A stretch of DNA of 64,000 nt from DASXKD01 sp963806145 (GTDB lineage: Bacteria > Actinomycetota > Actinomycetes > Streptosporangiales > Streptosporangiaceae). Below the pieces are notes generated by a model. It did no database searches. It was not told the origin of the DNA and saw only the letters and a list, made by a program, of their open reading frames with translations. Shown here piece after piece: positions 15,072-24,341 of this stretch; position 1 is the stretch's first letter; each line of letters opens with the position of its first letter. The position numbers and the translations under genes are program-made. The DNA lies in assembly GCA_963806145.1 (NCBI GenBank), contig CAWDXD010000005.1:124001-188000 (forward strand), read 5' to 3'.

Positions 15072-17432
15072 TCAGATCAGCTCGAGCTGGCGGGCACGCC
15101 GGACCGCTTCGCCCCGGTGACCTGCCGCGAGCTTGCGGAAGATGCTCTTCAGGTGCGTCTTGACGGTGTTGGTGGAGATGTACATCGCCTTGGCGACCTC
15201 TTCGGTGCTCAGCATGCGTGCGACGTGGCGCAGCACCTCTTGCTCCCGCTCGGTCAGCGGCTCGACGATCAGCGGTGCCCCGGCCTGGTGTGACGCGCGC
15301 AACTGCGCCGGGCGGAGATCGTTTCGCTGGTCCGGGTCCAGGTGGCGGGCGCCATCGGGCACCGCGGCTGCCTGTGACTCGACCAGGCTCAGCCGTTTTT
15401 CCAGCCAGGACGGAACCAGCCAGCCAGATCGCGCCTTGGCCAGGTACTGGGCCACCATGGCGGCGTGCCCCTCGGCCAGGCCGCCGCGGGCGACTATCAG
15501 GCAGGCCACGGCTCCGAGCAGCTTGTCCGGGCTCACGGTGAGGACGGCATCCAACTGCCGCAGCAGTTCGGCGGCCTCGCGGAGCCCGCCGTTCTCCAGA
15601 TGGACCCAGGCGACGGCGAGCAGCGCGGCCGGGTGCAGGTACTGACCGGGCGGCCCGTACTCGCCACTGGCGAAGGCGGCCATTGCCTCGTCCGCCAGTT
15701 CCCCGGCGCGGCCCAGCCGGCCTCGCAAGGCCTCCGCCAGCGCAAGATGTCCCAGGCAGCCGGCTCTTTCGTAGTCATCGCCCGCGGCGGTGGCAGCGGC
15801 CACCCCCGACCGCAGCGTGCGGGCCGCCTCGTCGAAGCGGCCCGACCATATTTCGACGGCGCCACGATGGGACAGCACCTCGGCCTGGATCCCGGGTTGC
15901 TGGGTGAGCTTGCCGTACGGCACGTCGGGCAACAGCGCCTCGGCGCTAGCGGCGGCCGCCGCCGCCGCGGTCAGATCCCCGCTACGGCGGGCCGCGGCGA
16001 ACCGGATCAATGCGGCGGCCAGCCTGCTCGCGGCCCGCTGATCGGCGGGCGCGCGGCCCAGGGCACGCTCCGCGGCGGCCAGCGGGGCGGCGGCGGCTTC
16101 GGGCCCTGCGTTGACCAGCGCCACCGCCGCTGAGACCAGATGCGGCTGCGGCGTGTCCCAGTCATGCCGCTCCGGCATGCCCGCGAACTCCTCGGCCAGG
16201 GACTGGCCGCGTCCCGGGCCGATGAGCTGGCCGACCGCCAGCGTGTCGATGACCATGGCAGCGGCGAACTGCCAGTCGTTCGCGTGCGCGGCGTGCCGCA
16301 CCGCGTCGGTGAGGTAGCCGTTCCGCTGGTACCAGCAGGCGGCACGCTGGTGCAGGCCGGCGACCCGGTCCGGTGACCTGTGCCGGAGCTTCAGCCGGAG
16401 CACCTCCGCGAACATGGTGTGATACCGGTACCACCCGCCGCCGATCGGCCACACGAACGCGTTGGCGTGCGCCAGGGCCGTGAGAATACCCGCGGCCCGG
16501 CTGTTGCCGGTGAGCTCGGCAGCACACTGCGGGCTGACGTGCTCCAGGATGGATGTGCTCAACAGGACTTCCTGCACCTCCGGTGGCTGGGTGCCGAGCA
16601 CCTCTTCCATCAGATAGCTGGTCAGGGCGTTGTCCTCGGCGGTCAGGGCCTTGACGAACTGGTCTGGATCGGGGTGGGCGTCCATGGATATCGCCGCGAG
16701 GCGGATGCCGGCGGCCCAGCCTTCGGTCCGCTGCATCAGGTACTCCAGCGAGTCCGCTGACAGTGGAGTGCCGTGCTGGGCCAGCAGAAGGCTCGCCTCG
16801 GCGGCGGTGAAGGCGAGGTCGCTGGCCCGGATCTCGGCCAGTTCGCCGGCCAGCCGGTAACGATACAGCGGCAGCATCGGGTCCATCCGGGAACCGATCA
16901 ACAGCCGCAGGCCCGCCCCGGTGTTCCGCAGCAGGAAGTCAAGCCCTTCCAGCACCCTTGGCTGAGTCATCAGATGGAAGTCATCAAGGACCAGCGTCAC
17001 CGGTGGGTCGTGAGCGGTCAGTGCCTCCGCGAGCCGCAGCAGGAACAGATGCTCCGCGCTGCGCCCCCTGTCGGCAGGCGGAAGTGCCCGGGGCAGCGCC
17101 ACGCCGGCTCTGCGCAGGGCCGCGATGAAATAGGACCAGAAGCCCCCTGGCCGGTTGTCGTACTCATCGAGACCGAGCCAGGCAACGGGCCCGGGCCCTG
17201 CCGCGGCCCACATCGCCAGTGCCATGGTCTTGCCCGCCCCGGGCGGGCCGGTTACCACGGTCAGCGAGCACCACCGCAGGCCGCGGGCGATGAGCTCAGT
17301 GATCCGCGGGCGCGGCACCAGCCAGGCCGGCGTGCCCGGCACGGTGATCTTGGACGACAAGATCGGATCGCGGCTAGCCATCGCCGGACGTCCCGCTCGT
17401 GCGGTCGCAGGCCTGGCAGCGTCGGCCGCCAT
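15072..17432 (-). CDS. LuxR-family ATP-binding transcriptional regulator (MalT/LAL-like)
   Basis: 786 aa. A P-loop NTPase domain lies at the N-terminus (Walker A GPPGAGKT at about 62-69; Walker B VTLVLDDFHL). A TPR-like helical sensor region covers the middle, and a C-terminal LuxR helix-turn-helix covers about 722-786 (LTEREQEVLRHVARMLSTEE and NTVKTHLKSIFRKL). This is the STAND-type architecture of MalT, in which ATP and an inducer drive oligomerisation and promoter activation. ATG 17432 is chosen because AGGTGG lies about 8 nt upstream; GTG 17441 is also in frame. The target is not evident from neighbours. Confidence 0.9.
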   Translation of the reverse strand: MAADAARPATARAGRPAMASRDPILSSKITVPGTPAWLVPRPRITELIARGLRWCSLTVVTGPPGAGKTMALAMWAAAGPGPVAWLGLDEYDNRPGGFWSYFIAALRRAGVALPRALPPADRGRSAEHLFLLRLAEALTAHDPPVTLVLDDFHLMTQPRVLEGLDFLLRNTGAGLRLLIGSRMDPMLPLYRYRLAGELAEIRASDLAFTAAEASLLLAQHGTPLSADSLEYLMQRTEGWAAGIRLAAISMDAHPDPDQFVKALTAEDNALTSYLMEEVLGTQPPEVQEVLLSTSILEHVSPQCAAELTGNSRAAGILTALAHANAFVWPIGGGWYRYHTMFAEVLRLKLRHRSPDRVAGLHQRAACWYQRNGYLTDAVRHAAHANDWQFAAAMVIDTLAVGQLIGPGRGQSLAEEFAGMPERHDWDTPQPHLVSAAVALVNAGPEAAAAPLAAAERALGRAPADQRAASRLAAALIRFAAARRSGDLTAAAAAAASAEALLPDVPYGKLTQQPGIQAEVLSHRGAVEIWSGRFDEAARTLRSGVAAATAAGDDYERAGCLGHLALAEALRGRLGRAGELADEAMAAFASGEYGPPGQYLHPAALLAVAWVHLENGGLREAAELLRQLDAVLTVSPDKLLGAVACLIVARGGLAEGHAAMVAQYLAKARSGWLVPSWLEKRLSLVESQAAAVPDGARHLDPDQRNDLRPAQLRASHQAGAPLIVEPLTEREQEVLRHVARMLSTEEVAKAMYISTNTVKTHLKSIFRKLAAGHRGEAVRRARQLELI

Positions 17433-17591
17433 CGGAATCACCCACCTAATCCCGGCTGCCCTCAGCGGGCGTATTGGCCCGCGCTACCACGAAATCGCAG
17501 CGCGGGTGGCCGCGCATCCCACGATTGGTGGTAAAGCCGACGTAATCCCTGGTGGGCTACGGATGGGGGCGCTGCTGATCGGCGGCGGCCG

Positions 17592-18912
17592 TCATTCCGA
17601 GTCTGTGTACACGTCCTGCACCCGGCCCACTTCCCTGGTGGTGAAGGTGCGTTCCCGCCGCATGTCACGGGTGAAGGCGAACCACCAGCTGACCACGGCG
17701 CCGAACCGGTTCCGGTACCCGGTAAGGAACCCGATGTGGATGAACAGCCAGACGACCCACCCGGGGAAACCGGCGAACTGCAGCCGCCCCACGGAGACCA
17801 CGGCGCGACCGCGGGCAAGGTAGGCAGCCGATCCGAGGTCGTGGTAGCGGAACGGCTTGGCCGAGGGGCGGCCCTCGACCTTGTGGCGAACGTGGCGCCC
17901 CGCGTACAGGCCCGTCTGCATGGCGACTTCCGCGACTCCGGGCAGGTTATTCAGGCTCATCACGTCGCCGATGACCGTGATCTCCGGATGTCCGGGGATG
18001 CTGAGATCGGGACCGACCTGGATCCGCCCGGCCCGGTCCTGCTTGGCACCGGTGGCCTCCGCGATGGCGGTCGCCACGGGCGGTCCGGCGATCCCGGCGG
18101 TCCACAGGACCGTGCCGGCCTCATACCGGGTCTCGGTGCCGTCCTCGGCGCGGACGCTCAGCCCGGTGGCGTCTATATCGGTCACGATCGAGTGCATGTG
18201 CTGCTCGACGCCCAGCTTGACCAGGCTGCTGCGCCGCCTTGGCGGACAGCTTCGGGCCGAACGGGGCGAGCGGCGCGCTGCCACCATCGAACAGCAGGAC
18301 GCGTGCGTCCTCGGGCTTGATGCGCCGGTACTCTTCGCGCAGCGTCTTGCTGGCCACCTCACGGATCTGCCCGGCCAGTTCCACGCCCGTCGGCCCCGCA
18401 CCGACCAGGGCGAAGGTGAGCCAGCGCCGGCGCTCCTCCGGGTCCTCCGCGGTCTCCGCCATCTCGAACGCGCCGAAGACCCGGCGCCGGATCAGCAGGG
18501 CGTCGGAGATGGACTTCATGCCGGGTGCGAAGCGGGCGAACTCGTCATGGCCGAAGTAGGACTGCCGCACCCCGGCGGCCACGATCAGGTAGTCGTAGCC
18601 GAACTCAGCCTGTCCTCCCAGCGGCCGTCTCGCCAGCACCTGCCTCCGCACCGGGTCAATGCCGGTCACCTCGGCCAGCACGCATTCCACGTTCCGGTGC
18701 TTGCGCATGAGTTCCCGCAGCGGGGCGGAGATCTTCCCCTCGGAGAGAATCCCGGTCGCGCACTGATAGAGCAACGGCTGGAACAGGTGATGCTGCGCAC
18801 GGTCGATGAGGGTCACCTGGACCGGGGCCCGGCGCAGCGCCCGGGCCGCGAACAGGCCGCCGAAACCGCCACCTATGATCACCACCCGGCCCTGGTTGTC
18901 CTGGTCGTTCAT
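17592..18912 (-). pseudogene. ndh: NADH dehydrogenase type II (NDH-2), split by a one-base frameshift
   Basis: Two overlapping frames together encode about 439 aa, the normal length of NDH-2, the single-subunit flavoprotein that passes electrons from NADH to menaquinone. The N-terminal frame (18912 down to about 18225) has the FAD motif GGGFGG and the NAD-binding motif LVGAGPTGVELAG. The C-terminal frame continues with VLWTAGIAGPP, VIGDVMSLNNLPGVAEVAMQ and a membrane-binding tail. Removing one base of the GG at 18224-18225 restores KLSAKAAQQLVKLGVEQH across the break. Either the gene is freshly inactivated or the assembly has an error; the rest is intact, so an error is quite possible. Confidence 0.8.
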
Positions 18913-18951
18913 GACGTACCTCAGCCTTCAGATTCGGTGCGGAGCCGCGGT

Positions 18952-20325
18952 TCACGCGGCCGGGTCATGCCACGCATCCCGGTCGGGGAGCAGGCGATCC
19001 GCCTCTTCTGGGCCCCAGGTGGCCTTGGCGTACGGGTGCACCGGCGTCACGTCACCGAGCACCGGGTCCACGACCTGCCAGGCCGCTTCCACCGTGTCCT
19101 GGCGGGCGAACAGCCACCGGTCGCCGTCCAGCGCCGCGCCGATCAGCCGGTCGTAAGGGCGCATGTCCTTGCCCGGTCGCTGCGTGAACGCCAGTTCCTG
19201 GGACTCGGGTTCCCATCCGGCTCCCGGCTTCTTGCCGGCCAGGGTCAGGCCGACCTGGGTTTCCGGCCAGACCCGGAACCGCAGTTCGTTGGCCGCCGGC
19301 AGCGGCGCCAGGCCGAAGATGTCCCGCGGCGGGCGGCGGAACCTGACGGTGACCTCGGTGGCGGTGACCGGCAGGCACTTGCCCGCCCGGATCAGGACCG
19401 GGACATCGGCCCACCGCCATGAGTCCACCGCGAGCCGGACCGCGACGAATGTCTCCACGGTGGAATGCGGGTCGACGCCTTCGACGTCGTGGTAGCCGTC
19501 ATACTGGCCGCGCACCGTGTCCTGCGCTTCCAGCGGGCGGACCGATGCCACCAGCCGGGACTTGGAATTACGCCACTGGCTCAGCCCCTGCCCGTCCGGC
19601 GGGTCGGCCATTACCGTGGCCATGACCTGGAGCATGTGGTTCTGGACCACGTCCCGGATCGCGCCGGTCCGGTCGTAGAACGAGCCCCGGTCGGACACGT
19701 CGAACGCCTCGGCCATGGTGATCTGGATGCTCTGCACGTGATCGCGGTTGAGCAGCGGCTCGATCACGGCGTTGGTGAACCGCGCGAACAGCACGTTCTC
19801 CACCGGATCCAGGCCCAGCCAGTGGTCCACCCGGTAGATGTTCTCCTCGGCGAAGTACCGGTGCATCTGCGCGTTCAGCTGCCGGGCGCCGTCCAGGTCG
19901 GTGCCGAACGGCTTTTCCACCATGACGCGCGCGCCCCGGGCCCGGCCGGCCGTGGCGATGCCCTGGGCGATCCGCCCGAACAGCGGCGGCGGCACCTCCA
20001 GGTAGTACAGCACCCGCTCACCCGCGCTGATCATGTTGGACATGGCGTGGTAGGTGTCGTCGTCGCCGAGGTCACCGTCCACGTAGCGGAGCAGCCCGAG
20101 CATCTTGACCGCCGCCGAGCTGCCCGGGTCCATGTTGTTGAGCTTCAGCGAGGCAGTCGCGTAGTCACGGAACTGCTCCAAATCCCAGCCGCGCTTGGAC
20201 ACCCCGATCACCGGGACATTCAGCACGTCACGCTCGACCAGCCCCACCAGTGCGGGAAACGTTTCCAGCTTGGCCAGATCCCCGGTCGCCCCGAAGATCA
20301 CCAGCGCGTCGACACGGTCCGACAT
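18952..20325 (-). CDS. zwf: Glucose-6-phosphate dehydrogenase-like protein
   Basis: 457 aa, somewhat shorter than typical bacterial G6PDH (about 490-510). The nucleotide-binding GATGDLA is at 12-18, EKPFGTDL at 137-144, and the active-site region reads RVDHWLGLDPVEN at 165-177. The catalytic His168 and its Asp are kept, but the Lys of the canonical RIDHYLGKE is Leu172. It may therefore be a paralogue with altered substrate or low activity; the symbol is by family only. GGAGG 5 nt upstream fixes ATG 20325. It lies between the GMC oxidoreductase and NDH-2 genes on the same strand, consistent with a redox operon. Confidence 0.85.
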   Translation of the reverse strand: MSDRVDALVIFGATGDLAKLETFPALVGLVERDVLNVPVIGVSKRGWDLEQFRDYATASLKLNNMDPGSSAAVKMLGLLRYVDGDLGDDDTYHAMSNMISAGERVLYYLEVPPPLFGRIAQGIATAGRARGARVMVEKPFGTDLDGARQLNAQMHRYFAEENIYRVDHWLGLDPVENVLFARFTNAVIEPLLNRDHVQSIQITMAEAFDVSDRGSFYDRTGAIRDVVQNHMLQVMATVMADPPDGQGLSQWRNSKSRLVASVRPLEAQDTVRGQYDGYHDVEGVDPHSTVETFVAVRLAVDSWRWADVPVLIRAGKCLPVTATEVTVRFRRPPRDIFGLAPLPAANELRFRVWPETQVGLTLAGKKPGAGWEPESQELAFTQRPGKDMRPYDRLIGAALDGDRWLFARQDTVEAAWQVVDPVLGDVTPVHPYAKATWGPEEADRLLPDRDAWHDPAA

Positions 20326-20477
20326 GTCACCCTCCTGCCCGGTCGTGCTTCCAGCAGACCGCGCCCCTGCCCGCGCGGCATCACCCGGTAGGGGGTAGCC
20401 GGAACCGTGATCCTGGCCGGGCGATTGCGCACGAGCACGCAGCTCAGCCTGGGTGGTGGGCCCGTGCAGGTCAGGGA

Positions 20478-22037
20478 TCAGGTGGTGAGTCGTTGGTGGA
20501 TGTGGTCGGCGACGCGCAGGGCGTTGGCGATGGCGGTGAGGGCGGGGTTCACCGCGCCGATGCTGGGGAAGAAGCTGGTGTCTGCGACGTAGAGGTTGTC
20601 CAGTTCGTGGGCTTTGCAGTTGACGTCCAGGACCGAGGTGGCGGGGTCGGTGCCGAACCGGCAGGTGCCGGCCTGGTGCGCGCACCCGGCGATCGGGATG
20701 CTCATGTTCATGTAGAAGTTCTTGCCGAGCACGTGGTGCTCGGCCATCCCGGTGTGGTTGAGGATCTTCTTCAGCTCCTCATACAGCCGGGCCGCCTCGG
20801 CGTTGTTGGTGGCCTGGTAGGCGAGGTGGACGTTCCCGCCGGAGTCGGTGGTGACCCGGTTGGACGGCAGCGGGAGGTCTTCGGTGGTGAGCCAGAAGTC
20901 CACCCCGTGGGCGGCGACGTCGGACAGGGTCCATTCGGGGGACAGCTTGGTCAGGGCAGGTTTCTCGCCGCGCATCGCCTCGGCGTTGGACTTGCCGATC
21001 ATCTGGATGTTCCCCGCCGGGTACTCATAGTCCTTCGTGGGGAAGTAGAAGTCGTTGATCCCCAGCGTCTTCTGGAACACCGTGTCGTTCTTCTCTTTGG
21101 ACAGCGCGATCACGGCCAGGCAGTTGTGGAACATGTAGTTCCGCCCCACCTGGTCCGACCCGTTCGCCAGCCCGTGCGGGTGCTCGTCGGTGGCCGAGTT
21201 GAGCAGGATCTTGGCACTGTTCGCCGCCCCCGCGCACAGCGCCACGATGTCGCCGGTGAACACCTCACCCCCGCCCCCGCCGCGGGAGACCACGACGCCG
21301 GTGACCGCCCGCCCGCCCGGGCCGGTCTCCAGCCTGGTCACCTCGGCCCCGGTCAGCAAGGTGACATTCGGCCGGCCCAGCGCCGGGCGGACCGCGATCA
21401 CTTCGGCGTCGGACTTGGCGTGCACCAGGCACGGGTACCCATCACACCAGGTGCACCGGATGCAATTACTGCGGGCCCGGTCCGCCTCGTCCAGAAGGAT
21501 CCCGCACGGCGCGTGGAACGGCCGGTACCCGCCCTTCACCAGGCCCGCGGAGATCTCCGCGATCCGCGGCTCATGCGACACCGCCGGCCACGGGTACGGC
21601 TGGCTGCGGTGCCCCTCGGTCGGGTCCTCACCGCCGTTGCCGTGCACCTGGTACAACTGCTCCGCCTTCGAATACCACGGCTCGAAATCGTCATACGACA
21701 ACGGCCACGCCGGCGACACACCATCCACGTGCCGCAGTTCCCCGAAATCCCCCGGCCGCAGCCGGTACAACGCCGCCCCGTACAGCTTCGTCGCCCCGCC
21801 GACGAAATAATGCACCTGCGGCTGGAACGCCCCCCCGTCCCCGTCGAACCAGGTGTCCTTGCTGATGTACTTCCCCTCCGCGAACACCGTCTTCGGATCC
21901 CAGTTACCGGTCTCCCGCGGCAGGAAATCCCCCCGCTCCAGCAGCAACATCCGCTTCCCCGACCCCGCCAGCGCATACGCCAGCGTCCCCCCACCAGCCC
22001 CAGTCCCCACAATGATCACGTCATAATGCTCAGCCAC
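20478..22037 (-). CDS. GMC-family FAD oxidoreductase
   Basis: 519 aa. The FAD motif GTGAGGGTLAYAL lies at residues 11-23, with LLLERG at 31-36 closing the fold. The C-terminal GMC segment contains GCAHQAGTCRFG (catalytic His region) and GAVNPALTAIANALRVAD with the conserved Asn. A Cys-rich insert (C192-x2-C-x2-C-x4-C203) is notable. The family oxidises alcohols, sugars or sterols with FAD. GTG 22037 follows AGGAGG closely. The CMD-like gene lies 28 bp upstream, suggesting one transcript. No signal peptide is visible. Confidence 0.9.
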   Translation of the reverse strand: MAEHYDVIIVGTGAGGGTLAYALAGSGKRMLLLERGDFLPRETGNWDPKTVFAEGKYISKDTWFDGDGGAFQPQVHYFVGGATKLYGAALYRLRPGDFGELRHVDGVSPAWPLSYDDFEPWYSKAEQLYQVHGNGGEDPTEGHRSQPYPWPAVSHEPRIAEISAGLVKGGYRPFHAPCGILLDEADRARSNCIRCTWCDGYPCLVHAKSDAEVIAVRPALGRPNVTLLTGAEVTRLETGPGGRAVTGVVVSRGGGGGEVFTGDIVALCAGAANSAKILLNSATDEHPHGLANGSDQVGRNYMFHNCLAVIALSKEKNDTVFQKTLGINDFYFPTKDYEYPAGNIQMIGKSNAEAMRGEKPALTKLSPEWTLSDVAAHGVDFWLTTEDLPLPSNRVTTDSGGNVHLAYQATNNAEAARLYEELKKILNHTGMAEHHVLGKNFYMNMSIPIAGCAHQAGTCRFGTDPATSVLDVNCKAHELDNLYVADTSFFPSIGAVNPALTAIANALRVADHIHQRLTT

Positions 22038-22065
22038 AGCTACCTCCTGCCTGGTCAGTGATCGC

Positions 22066-22407
22066 CTAGTTCTCGAGTGCGGCCTCGACGTCGTAGTCGA
22101 GTGCGGTGGCCACCTTGGGGGCAGCGGAGACGACCCGGCCCAGCCCGGCCACCGGGGCGATCGCCAGCAGCACTTCGGCAACCTCGTCCTTGGTCGCACC
22201 GGCCGCGAGGGCCCGGGCGGTGCCCCATTGCAGGCAGACCGCCGATGATCCGAGGGCCACCGACACCGCCACCTGCAACAACCCCGCCGTCTTAGCATCC
22301 AGGGCCGCCAGCCCGGCGAGGCGCGGCCCGAACCCTGCCTCGGCGAGCCCTTCGTCGAAGATCGCTAGCCTGCGCAGGGTTTCCTGGTATCCCGCCATCT
22401 GGCTCAT
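22066..22407 (-). CDS. Carboxymuconolactone decarboxylase (CMD/AhpD-like) family protein
   Basis: 113 aa all-helical protein of the CMD fold. LDAKTAGLLQVAVSVALGSS and GATKDEVAEVLLAIAPVAGLGRVVSA are the typical CMD helices. The Cys pair used by AhpD-like peroxidases (CxxC) is absent; only one Cys (AVCLQW) is present. It is therefore more like the catalytically uncharacterised CMD subgroup. Starts at 22407 or 22398 are both possible. First gene of the run leading into the GMC oxidoreductase. Confidence 0.8.
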   Translation of the reverse strand: MSQMAGYQETLRRLAIFDEGLAEAGFGPRLAGLAALDAKTAGLLQVAVSVALGSSAVCLQWGTARALAAGATKDEVAEVLLAIAPVAGLGRVVSAAPKVATALDYDVEAALEN

Positions 22408-22748
22408 GTCCCTCCGATGCCATCCAGATCCCAGTTCACACCGCGCAGCGGCAACTGCCATCCCACGGATAGGGGGAAACTGGTCAACCGGCCGCACCCT
22501 TCCAGCGGGACCAGTTCGCGGGCCCGGGTGATCGTCTGGGTCCTGGTGGAGGAGCCCGCTCCCGGTAGATGGACCTCATCTGCGACGTCGCCTGGTGGAT
22601 GCCACCCTGGCTGCCACCGCGCTGACGAGCGGATCCTCGGCTTCGGCGCGGAGCAGGGCAGCCCACGCTTCGGCGGCTAAGCCGTCATCCGGCTCGCCCA
22701 GGAGCACCTCACCCGGGGCGGGTGATGCCCGGCCCCGGGCGCTGGGGA
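22408..22748. other. Intergenic region without a convincing gene
   Basis: 341 bp between the CMD-like gene and the carbonic anhydrase gene. A 43-codon minus-strand stretch ending at 22576 (GTG start, reading VLLGEPDDGLAAEAWAALLR) looks weakly protein-like but has a TTA codon, no clear ribosome-binding site and no recognised family. I leave it uncalled. Confidence 0.3.
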
Positions 22749-23303
22749 TCAGTGGCCCGCAGGTCCGGCGACGGGTCGGATCCCGGCAGCATGACGCCGG
22801 GCCAGCGCACGGTAGATCTCCGGGTTGGTCTCTACCCACTGCCTGGCCCCGCCGCTGATCTCCCGGACAACCTGCGCCGGGACCCCGGCGGCGAGCATGC
22901 CGCCCGGGACGGTCATACCCGGCGGCACGGTAGCGCCCGCGGCGACCAGCGCGCGCGGCCCGATGACGGCACCGTCGAGCACCGTGGCACCATTGCCCAC
23001 CAGGGCTTCGGTACCGATGACCGCGCCATGGACCACGCACAGGTGGCCGATGGTCGCGCCCTCGCCCAGCTCGGTCACCGGGTCGGCGCCACCGTGCAGC
23101 ACCGACCCGTCCTGAACGTTCGCCCCCCTGCGCACCACGATCGTCCCGAAGTCGGCGCGCAGCACGGCTCCGTACCAGACCGACGCGTCCGCCTCGACGC
23201 GCACATCGCCGACCAGGGTGGCCGTGGGCGCGATCCAGGCCGCAGGGCTGATCACCGGCGCCCGGCCCTCAAATGCAAACAACGGCATCCGCCAATGATG
23301 CAC
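22749..23303 (-). CDS. Gamma-class carbonic anhydrase family protein
   Basis: 184 aa left-handed beta-helix protein with hexapeptide repeats (for example IAPTATLVGDVRVEADASVW, then GATVLDGAVIGPRALVAAGA). His residues in VLHGG and IGHLCVVHG match the three metal-binding His of gamma-carbonic anhydrases. The C-terminal helix starts near ISGGARQWVETNPEIYRAL. Activity as CO2 hydratase is plausible, but many relatives have none. An internal Met at 23288 (MPLFAFEG) is an alternative start. Confidence 0.85.
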   Translation of the reverse strand: MHHWRMPLFAFEGRAPVISPAAWIAPTATLVGDVRVEADASVWYGAVLRADFGTIVVRRGANVQDGSVLHGGADPVTELGEGATIGHLCVVHGAVIGTEALVGNGATVLDGAVIGPRALVAAGATVPPGMTVPGGMLAAGVPAQVVREISGGARQWVETNPEIYRALARRHAAGIRPVAGPAGH

Positions 23304-23373
23304 CCGGGCCGGCCGAGCACGATGTGACCCGTGCGCCGCTCAGCGATGCCAGCCGGTCGGCAGTGCCAGCCGG

Positions 23374-24273
23374 TCAGTAGTACCAGGGAAAGCGTGTCCA
23401 GTCCGGGGCACGCTTCTCCAGGAAGGCGTCCCGGCCCTCGGCCGCCTCGTCGGTCATGTAGGCGAGCCGGGTCGCCTCGGCCGCGAGCACCTGCTGGCCC
23501 ACCAGCCCGTCGTCGATGAGGTTGAACGAGTATTTCAGCATCCGCTGGGAGGTGGGGCTCTTGCCGTTGATCTTGGCAGCCCACTCCAGCGCGGTGCGCT
23601 CCAGGCCGGCGTGCGGCACCACCGCGTTGACCATGCCCATCCGGTGTGCCGCCTCGGCGTCGTAGGTCTCGCCGAGGAAGAAGATCTCCCTGGCGAACTT
23701 CTGGCCCACCTGGCGGGCCAGGTAGGCCGAGCCGAAGCCGCCGTCGAAGCTGCCCACATCGGCGTCGGTCTGCTTGAACCGGGCATGCTCGCGGCTGGCC
23801 AGGGTGAGGTCGCACACGACGTGCAGGCTGTGCCCGCCGCCCGCGGCCCACCCGGGCACGACGCAGATGACCACCTTGGGCATGAACCGGATCAGCCGGT
23901 GCACCTCCATGATGTGCAGGCGGCCGCTGCGTGCCGGGTCGATGGTCTCGGCCGTTTCGCCATCCGCGTACCGGTAGCCGTCGCGGCCGCGGATGCGCTG
24001 ATCGCCGCCGGAGCAGAAGGCCCAGCCGCCGTCCTTCGGCGACGGGCCGTTGCCGGTGAGCAGCACACAGCCGACGTCGCTGGACATCCGCGCGTGATCG
24101 AGCGCCCGGTACAGCTCATCGACGGTCTGCGGGCGGAAGGCGTTGCGGACCTCGGGCCGGTTGAAGGCAACGCGGACCGTGCCGCCGTCCACGGCGCGGT
24201 GGTAGGTGATGTCGGTGAAGGAAAACCCGCCGACCTCGCGCCACCGCTTGGGTTCGAAGATCTCAGAGACCAT
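23374..24273 (-). CDS. menB: 1,4-dihydroxy-2-naphthoyl-CoA synthase
   Basis: 299 aa crotonase-fold enzyme of menaquinone synthesis; it closes the second ring by converting o-succinylbenzoyl-CoA to dihydroxynaphthoyl-CoA. Features typical of MenB are WAFCSGGDQRIRGRDGY, the oxyanion-forming VPGWAAGGGHSLHVVCDLTL and the TDADVGSFDGGFGSAYLAR loop. The C-terminal RFPWYY-like end and overall length fit the family. ATG 24273 (MVSEIFEPKRW) matches usual MenB N-termini better than the TTG at 24291. No other men genes are within the window. Confidence 0.92.
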   Translation of the reverse strand: MVSEIFEPKRWREVGGFSFTDITYHRAVDGGTVRVAFNRPEVRNAFRPQTVDELYRALDHARMSSDVGCVLLTGNGPSPKDGGWAFCSGGDQRIRGRDGYRYADGETAETIDPARSGRLHIMEVHRLIRFMPKVVICVVPGWAAGGGHSLHVVCDLTLASREHARFKQTDADVGSFDGGFGSAYLARQVGQKFAREIFFLGETYDAEAAHRMGMVNAVVPHAGLERTALEWAAKINGKSPTSQRMLKYSFNLIDDGLVGQQVLAAEATRLAYMTDEAAEGRDAFLEKRAPDWTRFPWYY

Positions 24274-24341
24274 GGCCCCAATTCTGGCCAACCCGCCCGG
24301 GACCGTCGACGGCGGACCCGTAACCGGGGTAGGCAGTGATC

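Noticed and set aside
20250..22061. 603-codon plus-strand open frame over the G6PDH and GMC genes
   Set aside because: Runs antisense through two well-defined genes and their intergenic gap; composition and lack of motifs mark it as a shadow.
22576..23040. Minus-strand frame with a weakly protein-like end (about 22576-22707)
   Set aside because: Upstream part overlaps the carbonic anhydrase in another frame; the tail is short, with no convincing start site or family.
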